64,000 nucleotides of DNA, taken from assembly GCA_016715965.1 (NCBI GenBank), contig JADJXG010000001.1:997501-1061500 (forward strand), in the 5' to 3' direction. Position numbers and translations under genes: made by a program. A model generated the notes under the pieces. That model saw nothing but the letters and a program-made list of their open reading frames with translations. It made no database searches and had not been told where the DNA came from. This DNA comes from Saprospiraceae bacterium (GTDB lineage: Bacteria > Bacteroidota > Bacteroidia > Chitinophagales > Saprospiraceae). Position 1 is the first letter of the stretch; each line of letters begins with the position of its first letter. This document shows, one piece after another, positions 23,728 to 34,685 of the stretch.

Positions 23728-24468
23728 TCAAGCCCCATCGTTTAATATCTGAATACCCTGAGCCAAAGCGGTTACAATCACAAGACCCAACACCCATTTT
23801 TTAAAAACGGCCTCGGACATATACTTCAGCAGAAACTTTCCGGCAAGCGTACCAAAATAACTGACCAAAATCAATACCGGCAACAAATACAGGACATCAC
23901 GAGTCACATATCCTTGTACACTATAAATCACCGCTCTGCTGGTATCGACTCCGAAATCAATCATCGCAGAAGTTGCAATAAAACTTTGTTTTTGCAAATG
24001 AATAGATGCCAGGGTGACTCCTCTGACAGCACCTCCTGTTCCAATTAGCCCGGCCAAAAATCCCGACAAGATTCCTGATGAAATCAAATTTCGATTGGTC
24101 CTTTCAATTTTCCTTTCTGAATTAAAAAATAGAAAAATGGAAATAAGAATTAAAAAAGCAGATAGCAACAATTCAAGATAAAGGGTCGAAACAAAATTGC
24201 TCAACACTGCTCCAACACTGACAAATACGATGGCTGGGATGCCCAATTTCAACATTACCTGTTTGTCCACTCCTTCTCTGAACAAAAATATTTTTGACAG
24301 ATTGCTAAAAACATGAAAGAGGGCGGTAAGGCCCAATACAGTCTTAAGGTCGAAAAAATAAGAAGACAATGGCACAAACAAAATAGAAGAACCAAATCCA
24401 CTGATGGTTCCCAGGACTTCTGAGACAAAAGCAAGAATGTAGAAAATAAAAAAGCCTGCAGTGGACAT
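23728..24468 (-). CDS. Sulfite exporter TauE/SafE-family membrane permease
   Basis: Membrane protein of 246 residues with about eight hydrophobic helices. The family signatures are near the start (GTISGFGSSILFVPLSSYFF) and in the repeated half (SGFLAGLIGTGGAVRGVTLAS). Family members export sulfite, sulfonates or related anions; the substrate here is not evident. It lies 7 bases behind sprA on the same strand and is probably translated from the same message, although no functional link to gliding or secretion is known to me. It converges on the outer-membrane protein gene with a 16-base gap. Confidence 0.88.
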   Translation of the reverse strand: MSTAGFFIFYILAFVSEVLGTISGFGSSILFVPLSSYFFDLKTVLGLTALFHVFSNLSKIFLFREGVDKQVMLKLGIPAIVFVSVGAVLSNFVSTLYLELLLSAFLILISIFLFFNSERKIERTNRNLISSGILSGFLAGLIGTGGAVRGVTLASIHLQKQSFIATSAMIDFGVDTSRAVIYSVQGYVTRDVLYLLPVLILVSYFGTLAGKFLLKYMSEAVFKKWVLGLVIVTALAQGIQILNDGA

Positions 24469-24475
24469 GTCGGCT

Positions 24476-27400
24476 TTAATTTAACAGGAACTGCAAAGTC
24501 AATCCCCCGTTCAAACGAACACTGGTAAATGAGCTTTGTGTATATGGGATTGTTTTATTGTAGTCCACAAAAAACCGGACATTCAAATTTTTATTCAGGT
24601 TGTATCTAACCGAAGGAGTAAAACTAAAGACCTTGGAACCCTGCGCAGGTTGACTTGGAATGTTCTCATCGAGTCTGATGACTTTTGTGATATTGTCGGT
24701 AATTCCAAAATCAACGGTAATCTGAAGATCGTTTCCTTTTGGTTTGGTCGCTGAGGCTGCCGCCGGATCTTCATCTTTCTTCTTTTTCTTTTTGGAAGAG
24801 AGTTTAATTTTTGGGACTTTTGGTACGCCGGGTAGCCAGGACAGGTAGAGGTTTTTGATAATGTAGCCAAATTTAAACGTCAACTGACTTGCAGTGCGAT
24901 CTTCCAACTGACCATCCAGCGCCATTCTCAGCGAAAGATTGCGACTCTTGTTGTAATCAAAACCCAACTCAATGTTGCTTTTGGTCTTAATGTTCAAACC
25001 GATCAATGGACTAAAACTTTCATTGGTGGTCACGTCGGGAATTTCATAAAAAGAAAAATAAGAGGTTGTAAAAGTCGTATCTTGTTTTCTTCGAATGGGA
25101 GCTCCGTTTTGTTCCTCATAACCAAGATTGGTCTTATAACTACTCATTGTGAGTGTGTTCTTGTAAGAATGGCGGATGGAGAAATCTTGAAATATTTCTT
25201 TAAATCCATTCAATCTTGCAAGACCGTTATAATTGATTTGCCAGTTGGGTAGTGGCAGGGTCTTAAACACGTCCAAACCAGCGGAATTTGGATTCTTGTT
25301 GGAATAAGTTGCCAAAAATGCGGGTAGCACTACATCCTGATGGTCACCCAAAAATCCATCCACATAATCCGGATTGAGCACACTCCGTTGACTGATTCCA
25401 TATCTGGCTCCTACCCTTTGAGAAAATACTTTTCTGTTTTCAGAAAACTCGTTGAAAAGATCGTCAATGTTTCTGCCGAACAAGGTCTGCAAAGAAACAT
25501 AGGAAATTGAAAACTGACCGGTTTCAAAGGGTGCAAAATGCTGAAAGTCCATTTGATTGGTTCCTATTACAGAATCAAATTTGAAAATCTTATCATAATT
25601 ATTGGAATAGCTTCGGTCAAAATTTAAGTCGATATTTAGATTTTTGACCACTTCCAGTCGCATTTTTACCCCGGCCACGTTGTTGTGTTTTTTGATCATC
25701 TGATTGTTGAAATAAATATTGTCAGTGATCCAGCCGTTGTTTGCAGCATTGTCCAAAAATCCTCCCGGATTAAAATTGGGTTGTCCTCCGAATACATAAG
25801 CCCAGCCCGGAGAATTAAACCCCTGGTCCATTCCAAAAAATTCAGGTCTTTGGGTAAATCCCGGAATGGTACTTCCATTGTTTTCTGTGTAATTAAATTG
25901 AATGCGTCGAACAGACATCAATGGTCTGATCAAAATTTTCTCGGCCAGACTCGGTACGCGCTTGCTGTTTTTTTGTTTTTCTTTGTTTTTAGGATCTGGT
26001 TTTTTAGGATCAGGCCTACCGGGTGCCGGTCTGCCTCTCGTCGGGGCATTGTCTCCATTGATTTGACGCAGGTAGGTAGATTTGTTGTACAAGGTTTGGA
26101 GATTAATCTCTCCTGACAAAACGATGGACTGATCATTAGAAATCACACTTCCCAAAGTGTCTATGGTACCCAAAGAGCCAGAAGCCCAATTAAAACTGGC
26201 ATTGTACTGAATTCTGGCCTGGATGAATTCCATAAAAGGAATTAGTCTTGTGGGTATATTATAACTCAAAGCAACACTTTGCTTAAAATCTCTGGTTCGT
26301 CCAAAATCTCCTAAATTTTTCAGCACATAAGGTCTTTTTTCAGATCTTTCGACCAATGCAGAAGTGCGGGGATCAACATGTCCCTGACGCAAGGGGTTGT
26401 AGGTTATTTCATCCACAATGGCTTCCGTTTGTGCCGCATAATTTACCTTGATGGATTTGGTTAAATCCCAATTTACATTGTAATCTCTAAACCAGGCAAA
26501 TTTTACACTTTCCCATGTTGCGTATTTGGGTGCAGCAAAACGATACACCCGGTTTGAAAATCTCCTGTCCAGATTGTTCCGGATGGCAATGGTATTGGGT
26601 ATGGGATTGATGTTGATCTGTGAAATAAACTTCAGATGGTTGCTTTTGACCAGATTCTTAAATGGTTCAATGGACAAAGGTGACATTGAATAAGAATAGT
26701 CCAGGCTACCTTTTTTGCTTTCCTCCAAGTCTTCTGCCACAATGGGGTTTATCTTGTTCGTTGAGGACTGTCCATAACTCAAGGCAAAATTTTCAATTTG
26801 CCATGGCATGGGTTTCCCGCTGCCGGTTCTGTTTTTACGGACGTTATTGAATGCAAACCCGCTGATGCTTGTTTGGTCAATGGCCCGCTCGCGGATGCTA
26901 TCCCGTTCCTGACCGTTTCTAGCCTGAGCCAATTTGTCTGATACTTTGACATCCAAATCATTTGGATCGTATTCAGGAGTCCTGGTGGCATTCGAAAACT
27001 GTGCACTAAATGGGACGGCAATGTTCCATTTTTGGGGCAAAAATTTACCCAATTCCAGGGTGGTTGTTGCGTCAATCTGGGTAATTTTTTCCAGTGACCT
27101 GTCCAGCAATCTTTGATCCACCGAGCCATATCCTATGGAGGTGTAAGATCCAGCAAGACTGAGATTTCCAAGATCCGCCAATGTCACTTCAGCCCTGGCC
27201 AATGCCGCATAACCAGCCCGATCTTCCAGTCCGGTAAGTCTTAATTCATTGGCCCAAATTTCATAAGAAGTGATGGTTTGGTTGGTATTGTTGCGCATAC
27301 CAATCATGATTCCTCTCACCAAAGCCACATTTGGATTGCCGAGAATTTTCACTTTGTTTGCCGGTTTTTCCGGATCAAAACTTTCAAACAATTGAGAATA

Positions 27401-30400
27401 AGACACTCCATCCAGATTCCTTTTGTTTTTCAGATCAATCAGGAGTTGTATTGGAAAATCAAACTCATTTTCAGCCAACCAAATGGAGTCTTGTCTTTGG
27501 AAAATACTTGAATCAAGGCCTCTGGTAGAAGGTCTGACCGGTATCTCGTATTCATAATAATTCTGTGTAAAATCTTTTCCAAAGCGCAGGAAAACGGAGA
27601 CTGCCTCTTTTGGCAAATCTTCTGGAGTCTCTGCATGGACAAACATTTTAAGTCTCTTGTATCTTCTGAAGTCGTTGTCTCCAAGACGGAACACCGATTG
27701 GCTGCAATTGGGTCCAAATCCATCTTTCCGGATCAGAATGCTACTCTCATTTTGGAACAAATCGGCAAACTGATTGCTGAAAAATCGCTCTCTTTGAATT
27801 CCGGGTGGTAAAATATACCGGAAAGGTTTTTTGGCTGAATTTTCTTCAATGTCCACTTTATCCAGGATCAACGCCGGAGATCCGTCAAATACGCAGGTAT
27901 CGGACAAATATCTCCTCCAGGTATTTCTTCCAAGCTGAAATTTAATCATTCTGAAAGTCACCTGCTCATCAAATCCGGTAAACAATAATCTCATCGACTG
28001 GATGGATCTGAAATCCTGTATTTGTCCCACCTTATTGTCAAACTGAGCAATTGGAATTCTGAATCGATACCAGACCTCGGTACCGGTTGATTTGGGGATT
28101 GTTACGGAATCTGTGACAAATCTTGTTTTTACCCAGACCCCATTGTTGTGAAGAAAGGGTATGCGATAACTATAATAAGATTCCTGCTCATTGAGTGATT
28201 TATCCAGATTGAGGTCTTCCACATCGGGAAAGGAGGTATAAGCCGTCGATATTTGATTGCCTACCTGAATCTGGGCATTCCCTTCCGGCATCGTAAATCT
28301 TTTGTATTTATCAAGTACCGTTGTATTGGCAGGAAAGTCGTTGTCCCGGTAAGACTTAAAATCGTCGTTGGCCGGATCTTTCAACAGTATTGTATCAGCT
28401 CCCCGGGATAAAAAGGGTCTGACCAGATTGATGTAATCTGCATAATGTGCGATTTCAGTATTTGAGGCAGTTGGAATCATACTGCTCAATCCATCGAATC
28501 CTAAATCCTGGAGCTCCCTTTGATTGACATCAAAGCTATTGGTGATCGGCGGTTTGCGAGCCACCTTGCCATATAAGCTGTTATCGGTGGGCAACAACAG
28601 AGAAGGCGTTGGCAGACCATGTTCAAACTGTTGCTTTCCGTCCCTCAGAATGTCCTCTGAAAAAGTACCTATTTGGATGTACATATTTCCATCACCCGAC
28701 ACCGGACTACCGTCGTATTTGGGCATAAATGGATTCAACATCCAGAAATCAATGTATTCGACATTGGCCAATTCAAAGTCATTGGTGTTGAGTCGACTCA
28801 TAATTCCCGCCCATCTTGTTTCCGGAGATAGTAGGGTCAAATCCGGATTGAGTCCCGCTGATTTGAAACCTTCCACATCATAACCGTTTGGTATTTCAAA
28901 ATTATAGGGTCCTCTTTCCCTTGGAAAATAGGCGATGTCAAAGGTGAGCTCGGTGGCAAAACCCACAGGTCTTTGTCTGTTGGGGAAAATTTCGAGTTCA
29001 TCGACGAGCCTTCCATAAGGAGAATTTGCATCCGGTGCATCAATTCTCGCAAGTTGATCCACCCTATACCAGGACAGCAAGGCCCTGTTGGCCGTACTTG
29101 CCAAATTATTGCGCAAATCACCCCCTTTGAAGTTGGGATCTATTCCCTCAGCCTGTGGGGGCGTGGCCAATATCCAGTTGGTTGGATTGAAATAAAGTCC
29201 AATGCCCGTCGCACTACCTTCAAAATCATCCACATACACTACTCCTCCATCACTTCCGTTTTGATTAATGGCTCTGCTATATCCCGGTCTGAGATAAGCT
29301 CCTTCGCCCTGGATGGACCATCTGGAAGGTGCCTTGGTGCTATACAAAGGCAGTTTATCCAATGCCCGCGTCAACCAATCAGCCTGTTTGTTGATTCCAA
29401 AGTCCAGGCCATACACATTGTTGTTGATGGGGTCTTCCCCGATATTTACCTTTTGCGTAAAAGGTCTTTCAAACAACTTCATAAAGGTTGTTCCAATGTA
29501 AATGTCTTTTGTTTTAGCATACTCAGCCCTAAAGCCGAGCATCGTTCTTGTCTGGAAATTGAATAGATTGTTATTTTCGTAATCAACTGTGATGGTGTTG
29601 TTGGATTGCAAAAGCGCCTCATTGATGATGATTACCTTGCCCTGTGCCCTGTCAATGGTGTAATCCACACCTTCAACAAGCGCCAATGCTCCTGCTCTAA
29701 CTGTTATCCTGGCATTTCTATCGACCGTGTTGAGCAAAATTTCATTTGATTTTGAAGCTTTGTAGGACCCTCTCATGATAAACTGGTTTGCCTGTAGATT
29801 CTGTCTGGCAAAGGTCACGGAGGTATCATAAATTTGAGGGTAAGAGTATTTTTGGATGACGGCTTCTCTCAAAACCGGATCATTGGTGAGAAGATTCCAC
29901 TTGTCCAATAGCTGCGGAAAAGATTTACCAAATGGTTCTAACACCGGAAAAATAATGGACCCTGAGGAAGGAATCACCGTTTGACCATTGATCCAATCAA
30001 AGATTCCATCCGGTTGGGGATCATTTGTTTTATTGAGGTTGTCCAGACGAAAAAGATTCAGCAAGGGAAATCCTTCTATTTCATCTATGAACCTGCGCTG
30101 TGCTCCATCTTGTGACTCATAGAATAAATCAAATCGGAAGTCCTCCTGGTTGACATTAAATCCACCGATTGGATACACATTTTTCATCATGAGTCGGAAG
30201 GAAGGTCTGCTGGTCACTTGATTGGTTGACTTCAGCATTTTCACAAACATGACTTTGAAAGTGAGGGAATCTGATTTAACGTCTGAAGCAAACTCCCCGA
30301 CCTTATAAATGGCTCCTGTTCTTGGATCTTTCTCTCTACCATTGTAGGTGTACTGATAGGCTACAGCGACCACCTGATTGGGTCTTGGCCGGATCCTTAG

Positions 30401-31825
30401 GGAAATAAATCCCAGATCCGGATGAAAGGTGTACTCATTGGGATTAAGACGTTTGGCCCTGACTTTTTCAAAATCTCGCCCCTGGGTCAGATTGAGCCCG
30501 GCAGGATCGGCCAGAATATTGACCACTTCGTTCAGCTCTCGGGCATTTGGGATGGCCTGTATTTTTTCCAGCAACCGATTGCTGGTATTCGTGGGAAGAA
30601 ATCTTGTTCCACTTAAATCTTTGGCCAATTGGCGACCTGGTACGAAATTGGGGACTTTAAATTCTTCCATATCAAACTCCTGCCCTTCAGAAGTACCTAG
30701 GTCTGCCAGGGCGATGATGTCCCTGACATTCACTTCCCGGGAATTTGGATTGTCTTCCGTGATCCAAACTTCTATGTCTTTGATTTTAAACTGACTGTTG
30801 ACTTCAGGAGGATTGCTAAGGGCTATTTCATAGGTTTCAAAATTAAACTGACTCAGAAAAAAATGTCTGTTCTCATCGTATTGATCTGGTCGCAATTGAA
30901 ATTCCTGAATGAGTCCACCGCCCTTGGTTCTGATGGCTTCCTGCCTTGCCCTTTGCTGTGAAATCAATCCTGTGAGTCTGAGGTATCCAAAAAGCCATTC
31001 GGTTTTAATCCCAAAAAGATTCTGACTACCCTTAATCAGTGAAGACCTGAGTGGCATACTCACATTTCCTGCTTCGATTTTCTTGATGATGTCATCTTCG
31101 GTAAATTTTTCAGAATCATAATTGAGCTTTAACTGATTCTCAAAATCAAAAGATGACAGGGAGTTGTAATTTGTATTGAGTTTTAATTTGTCACCTATGT
31201 TACCGGCCACTTCCATTTGAATGTCCATCTTGAAATCAGGTCCGGCATTCCACTTTTGTCTGGCGGTCAATATTGGGTTATCCACAAAGCTATAAAATCC
31301 CCCGACTGTCAGATCAATATTACCCCGGGGTGTGATTTCAATGCCAAGTCCTCCAAATAGTCTGTCACTCAGATTTCTTTTAAGATCCATTTTGGAAATT
31401 GGATCGACCAGACCATTGAGGTATTTTCTACCGGAGGAAGTACCTGCCAGGGTACTCATGTATTCCCTGTCCTGCTGTCTAGCTTTAAACTCCATGAATT
31501 CGTCAAAACTGAGGCTTCCGGCAGGGCGAATGTGTTCATTGGCTATTTTTTCTGTCACAATGTATTCGCCGGTGACTGGATCAAATTCTATTTTTTGATC
31601 GATCACTTTTGGATCTTTTAGATCGAAAGGATTTTTGTTTTTCTCATCCAGAAAATGACCAGGACGATCCTTGAGAGGGATGGTATCCGCCATTGAAGTT
31701 TTCCCCTGAACCTCAAACAGATCTGGTAGTTCTCTACCACCGGCGCAGTATCCCAGAAAATAGATTGCTAAATGAAAGAAAATGGTTAATAAAAAGAACC
31801 TCATAAACGCTTTAAAACCTGTCAA
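24476..31825 (-). CDS. sprA: SprA, giant outer-membrane translocon barrel of the type IX secretion system
   Basis: SprA forms the 36-stranded barrel through which T9SS cargo leaves the cell, and supports gliding in some species. At 2449 residues it has the family's size. The N terminus carries an export signal (FFLLTIFFHLAIYFLGYC). The body contains many Asn/Tyr-rich beta strands, and motifs such as GSDGGVVYVDDFEGS and ITSYEIWANELRLTGLEDRAGYAA that are well conserved in SprA. It ends in LNGGLTLQFLLN. Position behind ruvA is the conserved Bacteroidota arrangement. Its presence explains the T9SS-type sorting domains at 5.5 and 48 kb. No other T9SS component is visible in the window. Confidence 0.96.
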   Translation of the reverse strand: MTGFKAFMRFFLLTIFFHLAIYFLGYCAGGRELPDLFEVQGKTSMADTIPLKDRPGHFLDEKNKNPFDLKDPKVIDQKIEFDPVTGEYIVTEKIANEHIRPAGSLSFDEFMEFKARQQDREYMSTLAGTSSGRKYLNGLVDPISKMDLKRNLSDRLFGGLGIEITPRGNIDLTVGGFYSFVDNPILTARQKWNAGPDFKMDIQMEVAGNIGDKLKLNTNYNSLSSFDFENQLKLNYDSEKFTEDDIIKKIEAGNVSMPLRSSLIKGSQNLFGIKTEWLFGYLRLTGLISQQRARQEAIRTKGGGLIQEFQLRPDQYDENRHFFLSQFNFETYEIALSNPPEVNSQFKIKDIEVWITEDNPNSREVNVRDIIALADLGTSEGQEFDMEEFKVPNFVPGRQLAKDLSGTRFLPTNTSNRLLEKIQAIPNARELNEVVNILADPAGLNLTQGRDFEKVRAKRLNPNEYTFHPDLGFISLRIRPRPNQVVAVAYQYTYNGREKDPRTGAIYKVGEFASDVKSDSLTFKVMFVKMLKSTNQVTSRPSFRLMMKNVYPIGGFNVNQEDFRFDLFYESQDGAQRRFIDEIEGFPLLNLFRLDNLNKTNDPQPDGIFDWINGQTVIPSSGSIIFPVLEPFGKSFPQLLDKWNLLTNDPVLREAVIQKYSYPQIYDTSVTFARQNLQANQFIMRGSYKASKSNEILLNTVDRNARITVRAGALALVEGVDYTIDRAQGKVIIINEALLQSNNTITVDYENNNLFNFQTRTMLGFRAEYAKTKDIYIGTTFMKLFERPFTQKVNIGEDPINNNVYGLDFGINKQADWLTRALDKLPLYSTKAPSRWSIQGEGAYLRPGYSRAINQNGSDGGVVYVDDFEGSATGIGLYFNPTNWILATPPQAEGIDPNFKGGDLRNNLASTANRALLSWYRVDQLARIDAPDANSPYGRLVDELEIFPNRQRPVGFATELTFDIAYFPRERGPYNFEIPNGYDVEGFKSAGLNPDLTLLSPETRWAGIMSRLNTNDFELANVEYIDFWMLNPFMPKYDGSPVSGDGNMYIQIGTFSEDILRDGKQQFEHGLPTPSLLLPTDNSLYGKVARKPPITNSFDVNQRELQDLGFDGLSSMIPTASNTEIAHYADYINLVRPFLSRGADTILLKDPANDDFKSYRDNDFPANTTVLDKYKRFTMPEGNAQIQVGNQISTAYTSFPDVEDLNLDKSLNEQESYYSYRIPFLHNNGVWVKTRFVTDSVTIPKSTGTEVWYRFRIPIAQFDNKVGQIQDFRSIQSMRLLFTGFDEQVTFRMIKFQLGRNTWRRYLSDTCVFDGSPALILDKVDIEENSAKKPFRYILPPGIQRERFFSNQFADLFQNESSILIRKDGFGPNCSQSVFRLGDNDFRRYKRLKMFVHAETPEDLPKEAVSVFLRFGKDFTQNYYEYEIPVRPSTRGLDSSIFQRQDSIWLAENEFDFPIQLLIDLKNKRNLDGVSYSQLFESFDPEKPANKVKILGNPNVALVRGIMIGMRNNTNQTITSYEIWANELRLTGLEDRAGYAALARAEVTLADLGNLSLAGSYTSIGYGSVDQRLLDRSLEKITQIDATTTLELGKFLPQKWNIAVPFSAQFSNATRTPEYDPNDLDVKVSDKLAQARNGQERDSIRERAIDQTSISGFAFNNVRKNRTGSGKPMPWQIENFALSYGQSSTNKINPIVAEDLEESKKGSLDYSYSMSPLSIEPFKNLVKSNHLKFISQININPIPNTIAIRNNLDRRFSNRVYRFAAPKYATWESVKFAWFRDYNVNWDLTKSIKVNYAAQTEAIVDEITYNPLRQGHVDPRTSALVERSEKRPYVLKNLGDFGRTRDFKQSVALSYNIPTRLIPFMEFIQARIQYNASFNWASGSLGTIDTLGSVISNDQSIVLSGEINLQTLYNKSTYLRQINGDNAPTRGRPAPGRPDPKKPDPKNKEKQKNSKRVPSLAEKILIRPLMSVRRIQFNYTENNGSTIPGFTQRPEFFGMDQGFNSPGWAYVFGGQPNFNPGGFLDNAANNGWITDNIYFNNQMIKKHNNVAGVKMRLEVVKNLNIDLNFDRSYSNNYDKIFKFDSVIGTNQMDFQHFAPFETGQFSISYVSLQTLFGRNIDDLFNEFSENRKVFSQRVGARYGISQRSVLNPDYVDGFLGDHQDVVLPAFLATYSNKNPNSAGLDVFKTLPLPNWQINYNGLARLNGFKEIFQDFSIRHSYKNTLTMSSYKTNLGYEEQNGAPIRRKQDTTFTTSYFSFYEIPDVTTNESFSPLIGLNIKTKSNIELGFDYNKSRNLSLRMALDGQLEDRTASQLTFKFGYIIKNLYLSWLPGVPKVPKIKLSSKKKKKKDEDPAAASATKPKGNDLQITVDFGITDNITKVIRLDENIPSQPAQGSKVFSFTPSVRYNLNKNLNVRFFVDYNKTIPYTQSSFTSVRLNGGLTLQFLLN

Positions 31826-31896
31826 AAGGATTCACATTCCGGTGAATAGGGGTATATAACGATAGAATATTCAATTAGGTATATTGATTGAAGACT

Positions 31897-32487
31897 TTAT
31901 CCTAAATTTTTCAAGACTTCTTTGATGATTTGTTCCAGTTCAGCCTCTTCCAACATCTGCTGCGGTAATTTTTGAATGGCCATGTCGATCTGAGCTCTCC
32001 CAAATCCCAGTGCCAACAGAGCAGATTGGGCTTCTGATCTTTTTGTTGACTTAGAAGAACCCGGCTGGATAGGACCAAATCCCAGATCCTTGCTCAATTT
32101 GTCCTTCAAATCCACAATAATTCTTTGGGCGGTCTTTGGTCCAACTCCTTTCACCTTCCGGAAAGCCGTGTCCTCACCGGTTACAATGGTTTGTCTGACC
32201 GTTTCTGGTTCCATGGAAGACAGAATGACCCTGGCGGTATTGGGACCCACCCCACTGACCGAAATCAAATGTATAAAGAGGGATCTTTCCTCTTCGGATG
32301 CAAAACCGAATAGTGTTTGTCCATCCTCTCGGGTGATCAGATGGGTTAGTATTTTGATCTGATTCTGACCATTAATTTTGGAATAGGTGTATAAGCTAAT
32401 GTGGACGTGATAGGCCAAACCACCGGTTTCTACCAGGACGTGGGTGGGCAGACATTCTGCTACTGTACCTCTGATGTATGCAATCAT
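31897..32487 (-). CDS. ruvA: Holliday junction branch migration protein RuvA
   Basis: Binds four-way junctions and loads RuvB for branch migration. At 196 residues it shows the OB-fold N domain (MIAYIRGTVAECLPTHVLVE), the helix-hairpin-helix pair (ISVSGVGPNTARVILS and VKGVGPKTAQRIIVDLKDKL) and the C-terminal UBA-like RuvB contact domain (AQSALLALGFGRAQIDMAI). It is 71 bases upstream of sprA, on the same strand. A -7 box lies 9 bases upstream of the ATG. Confidence 0.96.
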   Translation of the reverse strand: MIAYIRGTVAECLPTHVLVETGGLAYHVHISLYTYSKINGQNQIKILTHLITREDGQTLFGFASEEERSLFIHLISVSGVGPNTARVILSSMEPETVRQTIVTGEDTAFRKVKGVGPKTAQRIIVDLKDKLSKDLGFGPIQPGSSKSTKRSEAQSALLALGFGRAQIDMAIQKLPQQMLEEAELEQIIKEVLKNLG

Positions 32488-32495
32488 TTCGGGCG

Positions 32496-32503
32496 CAAAA
32501 ATA
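32496..32503 (-). promoter_or_regulatory. Candidate -7 box TATTTTTG of ruvA-sprA
   Basis: Exact TAnnTTTG on the minus strand, ending 8 bases before the ruvA ATG. It would give a nearly leaderless transcript. No -33 TTG at the usual spacing. Confidence 0.4.
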
Positions 32504-32653
32504 ATAATATTATCAAATTAAATAATATGTTTTTAATTGATTTAGTTAATTTATTGATCCCCTTTGACCAAAATTTCCGCTTTCTGGTGGCTGTGATAAA
32601 AAATTTAGTGTCCGATATTTAAGTAGTTTTACGCCTTAAAGCGTTACTAAGCC

Positions 32654-34684
32654 ATGCAATTTTTATTTTCAGGTTTTTTATGGACATTGGCATTGCTGGC
32701 GGTACCTGTCATCATCCACCTTTTTTATTTCAGGAGGTACAAAAAAGTATTATTCACCCAGGTCAGATTTCTAAAAGAACTCGTAGAAGAAACTTCCCAT
32801 CGCAATAAACTGCGCAATCTGCTGATATTGCTTTGCAGAATGGTGGCATTGGCCGCGCTGATTTTTGCATTTGCCCAACCCTTTATATCAAAAGATGAAG
32901 GTCTCAAAGCCGGGCAAAAGGCTGTGATTCTATTTATAGACAATAGCCATTCGATGAATGGCGAATCTGGTCAGGGTTCTTTGTTTTCACAAGCCAAGGC
33001 GCATGCCCTGGAAATTGTTCAGTCTTTTTCTGATTTTGATAAGATCGCAATAACCAGTCACGAATTAAGTGGTCGGCAAAGTCGGTTTTTGTCAAAAGAT
33101 GAGGCAATTACAGCGATTGAGGAAATAAAAGAAACCTCAAGGGTTAATTTGCTGTCAAAATTTCTTCAAAAAGCTGACGGAATGCTGGAAAAAATGTCCA
33201 CCTATCAAGGTCAGGTATTTTTAATCAGCGATTTCCAAAAATCAATTTCCGATTTGAATCCCACTCATTTTGATAGTCTGGTCCAATATTATCTGATACC
33301 AGTGCAAAGCATTTCTGAAAGCAACATTTCTCTTGATACGGCCTACTTTATCCAGCCGGTTGTTGTGCCCGATCAACTCAACAGCGTCGTTTATAGAATG
33401 ACCAATTACAGCAATCAGGAGGCTGATCAAATCAGAGTTAGTTATCGATTGAACGGACAAGAATACCCGCATCGTCAGATTTCTATTAAACCCAAAACCA
33501 GTCTTTCAGATACGATTCAAATGAAAATCGGTCGTTCCGGAATTCAAAAAATTAGTCTGAAATTAAAGGACTATCCCATTGTTTTCGATGACGAATACCA
33601 TTTGTGCGCACCGGTTGATGAGACGTTTTCAGTCACAATTATTTATGATCAAAAAGTACCTGCCAACCTTCAGGCGGCTGTTTCATCCATACCATTCTTT
33701 CTTGCCACCCTGGCACCTGTCAATGCGCTCAACTATGCGCTGCTGGCAGAAAGCAAATTGATTGTCCTGACCGATTTGAAAGAAATCAGTTCTGGTTTGG
33801 CTGCAGAGTTGAAAAAAGCAATGGAATCTGGTACGAATGTGATCCTATTTCCTGCGGCAAATATAAGCGATGAAAACTATCGCTCTTTTTTGAACCTTGC
33901 GGGAATTTCAGGATTTGGAAAATTTGAACTCAATAGAAAGGAAGTAGGCCGCATCGATTTGGAAGGAGAGGTTTTCTCAGATGTGTTCGTGCATCCCAAT
34001 GCAAATATCAAATTGCCCGTCAGTCAGGGGCAATATGCGATGCAAGCCGGAGGCGCAATGGAAACAATTATGAGTTACAGAGACGGCAGTACTTTTTTAT
34101 CAAAGTATCTTGTACAGAATGGTCGATTGTATGTATTTGCAATACCATGGGATGAGAGTTATTCCAATTTGGCCCAAAGTCCGGAAGTTTTATTGCCCTT
34201 TATTTTTAAGGCAGCAATCAGCAACCAAACTGTCACTCGACACTCTTATGTGATTGGGAAAGATCAAACGGTGTTGTGGAGACCATCCAATGACTGGATA
34301 AAACCGGAATCAGGCTTGTTGGTGAAAGGACCTGAAGAATTTGTGCCTTCGATGAGACCACTCATGAAAGATTGGCAAATCGAGATTTATGAACAAGTGC
34401 AAAAACCGGGATTTTATACTTTACAACAGCTTGACCAGGAAATCACGACCTTTGCTTACAATGTGGATCGAATGGAATCAAACCCTATTTGTGATTCGGA
34501 AGAGGAACTGATGGAAAAAACAGCTGATAAAGTAAATATCATCAAGCCTTCGGACGCAAGTGCGCTTGGTCAAATTTTGAAAGAGAGCCTTGAGAAAAAA
34601 TCATTTTGGTGGATATTGATTCTGATTGCAGTAATATCCCTATTTTTGGAAAGTATTCTGATCAGATTTTGGAAGAATTCATAG
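32654..34684 (+). CDS. BatA-like membrane protein with von Willebrand A domain
   Basis: The N-terminal ~80 residues are the BatA/aerotolerance regulator domain: a helix (LWTLALLAVPVIIHLFYF), FRRYKKVLFTQVRFLKEL, then a second helix. A VWA domain follows with the metal-binding motif FIDNSHSMNGE (DxSxS). The middle of about 400 residues is beta-rich and periplasmic. A single helix (WWILILIAVISLFLESILI) closes the 676-residue protein. Bat proteins are linked to envelope stress and oxygen tolerance in Bacteroidota; the specific role is unknown. The next gene starts 1 base after its stop, so they form an operon with the dihydroorotase-like gene and the two membrane proteins. Confidence 0.85.
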   Translation: MQFLFSGFLWTLALLAVPVIIHLFYFRRYKKVLFTQVRFLKELVEETSHRNKLRNLLILLCRMVALAALIFAFAQPFISKDEGLKAGQKAVILFIDNSHSMNGESGQGSLFSQAKAHALEIVQSFSDFDKIAITSHELSGRQSRFLSKDEAITAIEEIKETSRVNLLSKFLQKADGMLEKMSTYQGQVFLISDFQKSISDLNPTHFDSLVQYYLIPVQSISESNISLDTAYFIQPVVVPDQLNSVVYRMTNYSNQEADQIRVSYRLNGQEYPHRQISIKPKTSLSDTIQMKIGRSGIQKISLKLKDYPIVFDDEYHLCAPVDETFSVTIIYDQKVPANLQAAVSSIPFFLATLAPVNALNYALLAESKLIVLTDLKEISSGLAAELKKAMESGTNVILFPAANISDENYRSFLNLAGISGFGKFELNRKEVGRIDLEGEVFSDVFVHPNANIKLPVSQGQYAMQAGGAMETIMSYRDGSTFLSKYLVQNGRLYVFAIPWDESYSNLAQSPEVLLPFIFKAAISNQTVTRHSYVIGKDQTVLWRPSNDWIKPESGLLVKGPEEFVPSMRPLMKDWQIEIYEQVQKPGFYTLQQLDQEITTFAYNVDRMESNPICDSEEELMEKTADKVNIIKPSDASALGQILKESLEKKSFWWILILIAVISLFLESILIRFWKNS

Positions 34685-34685
34685 C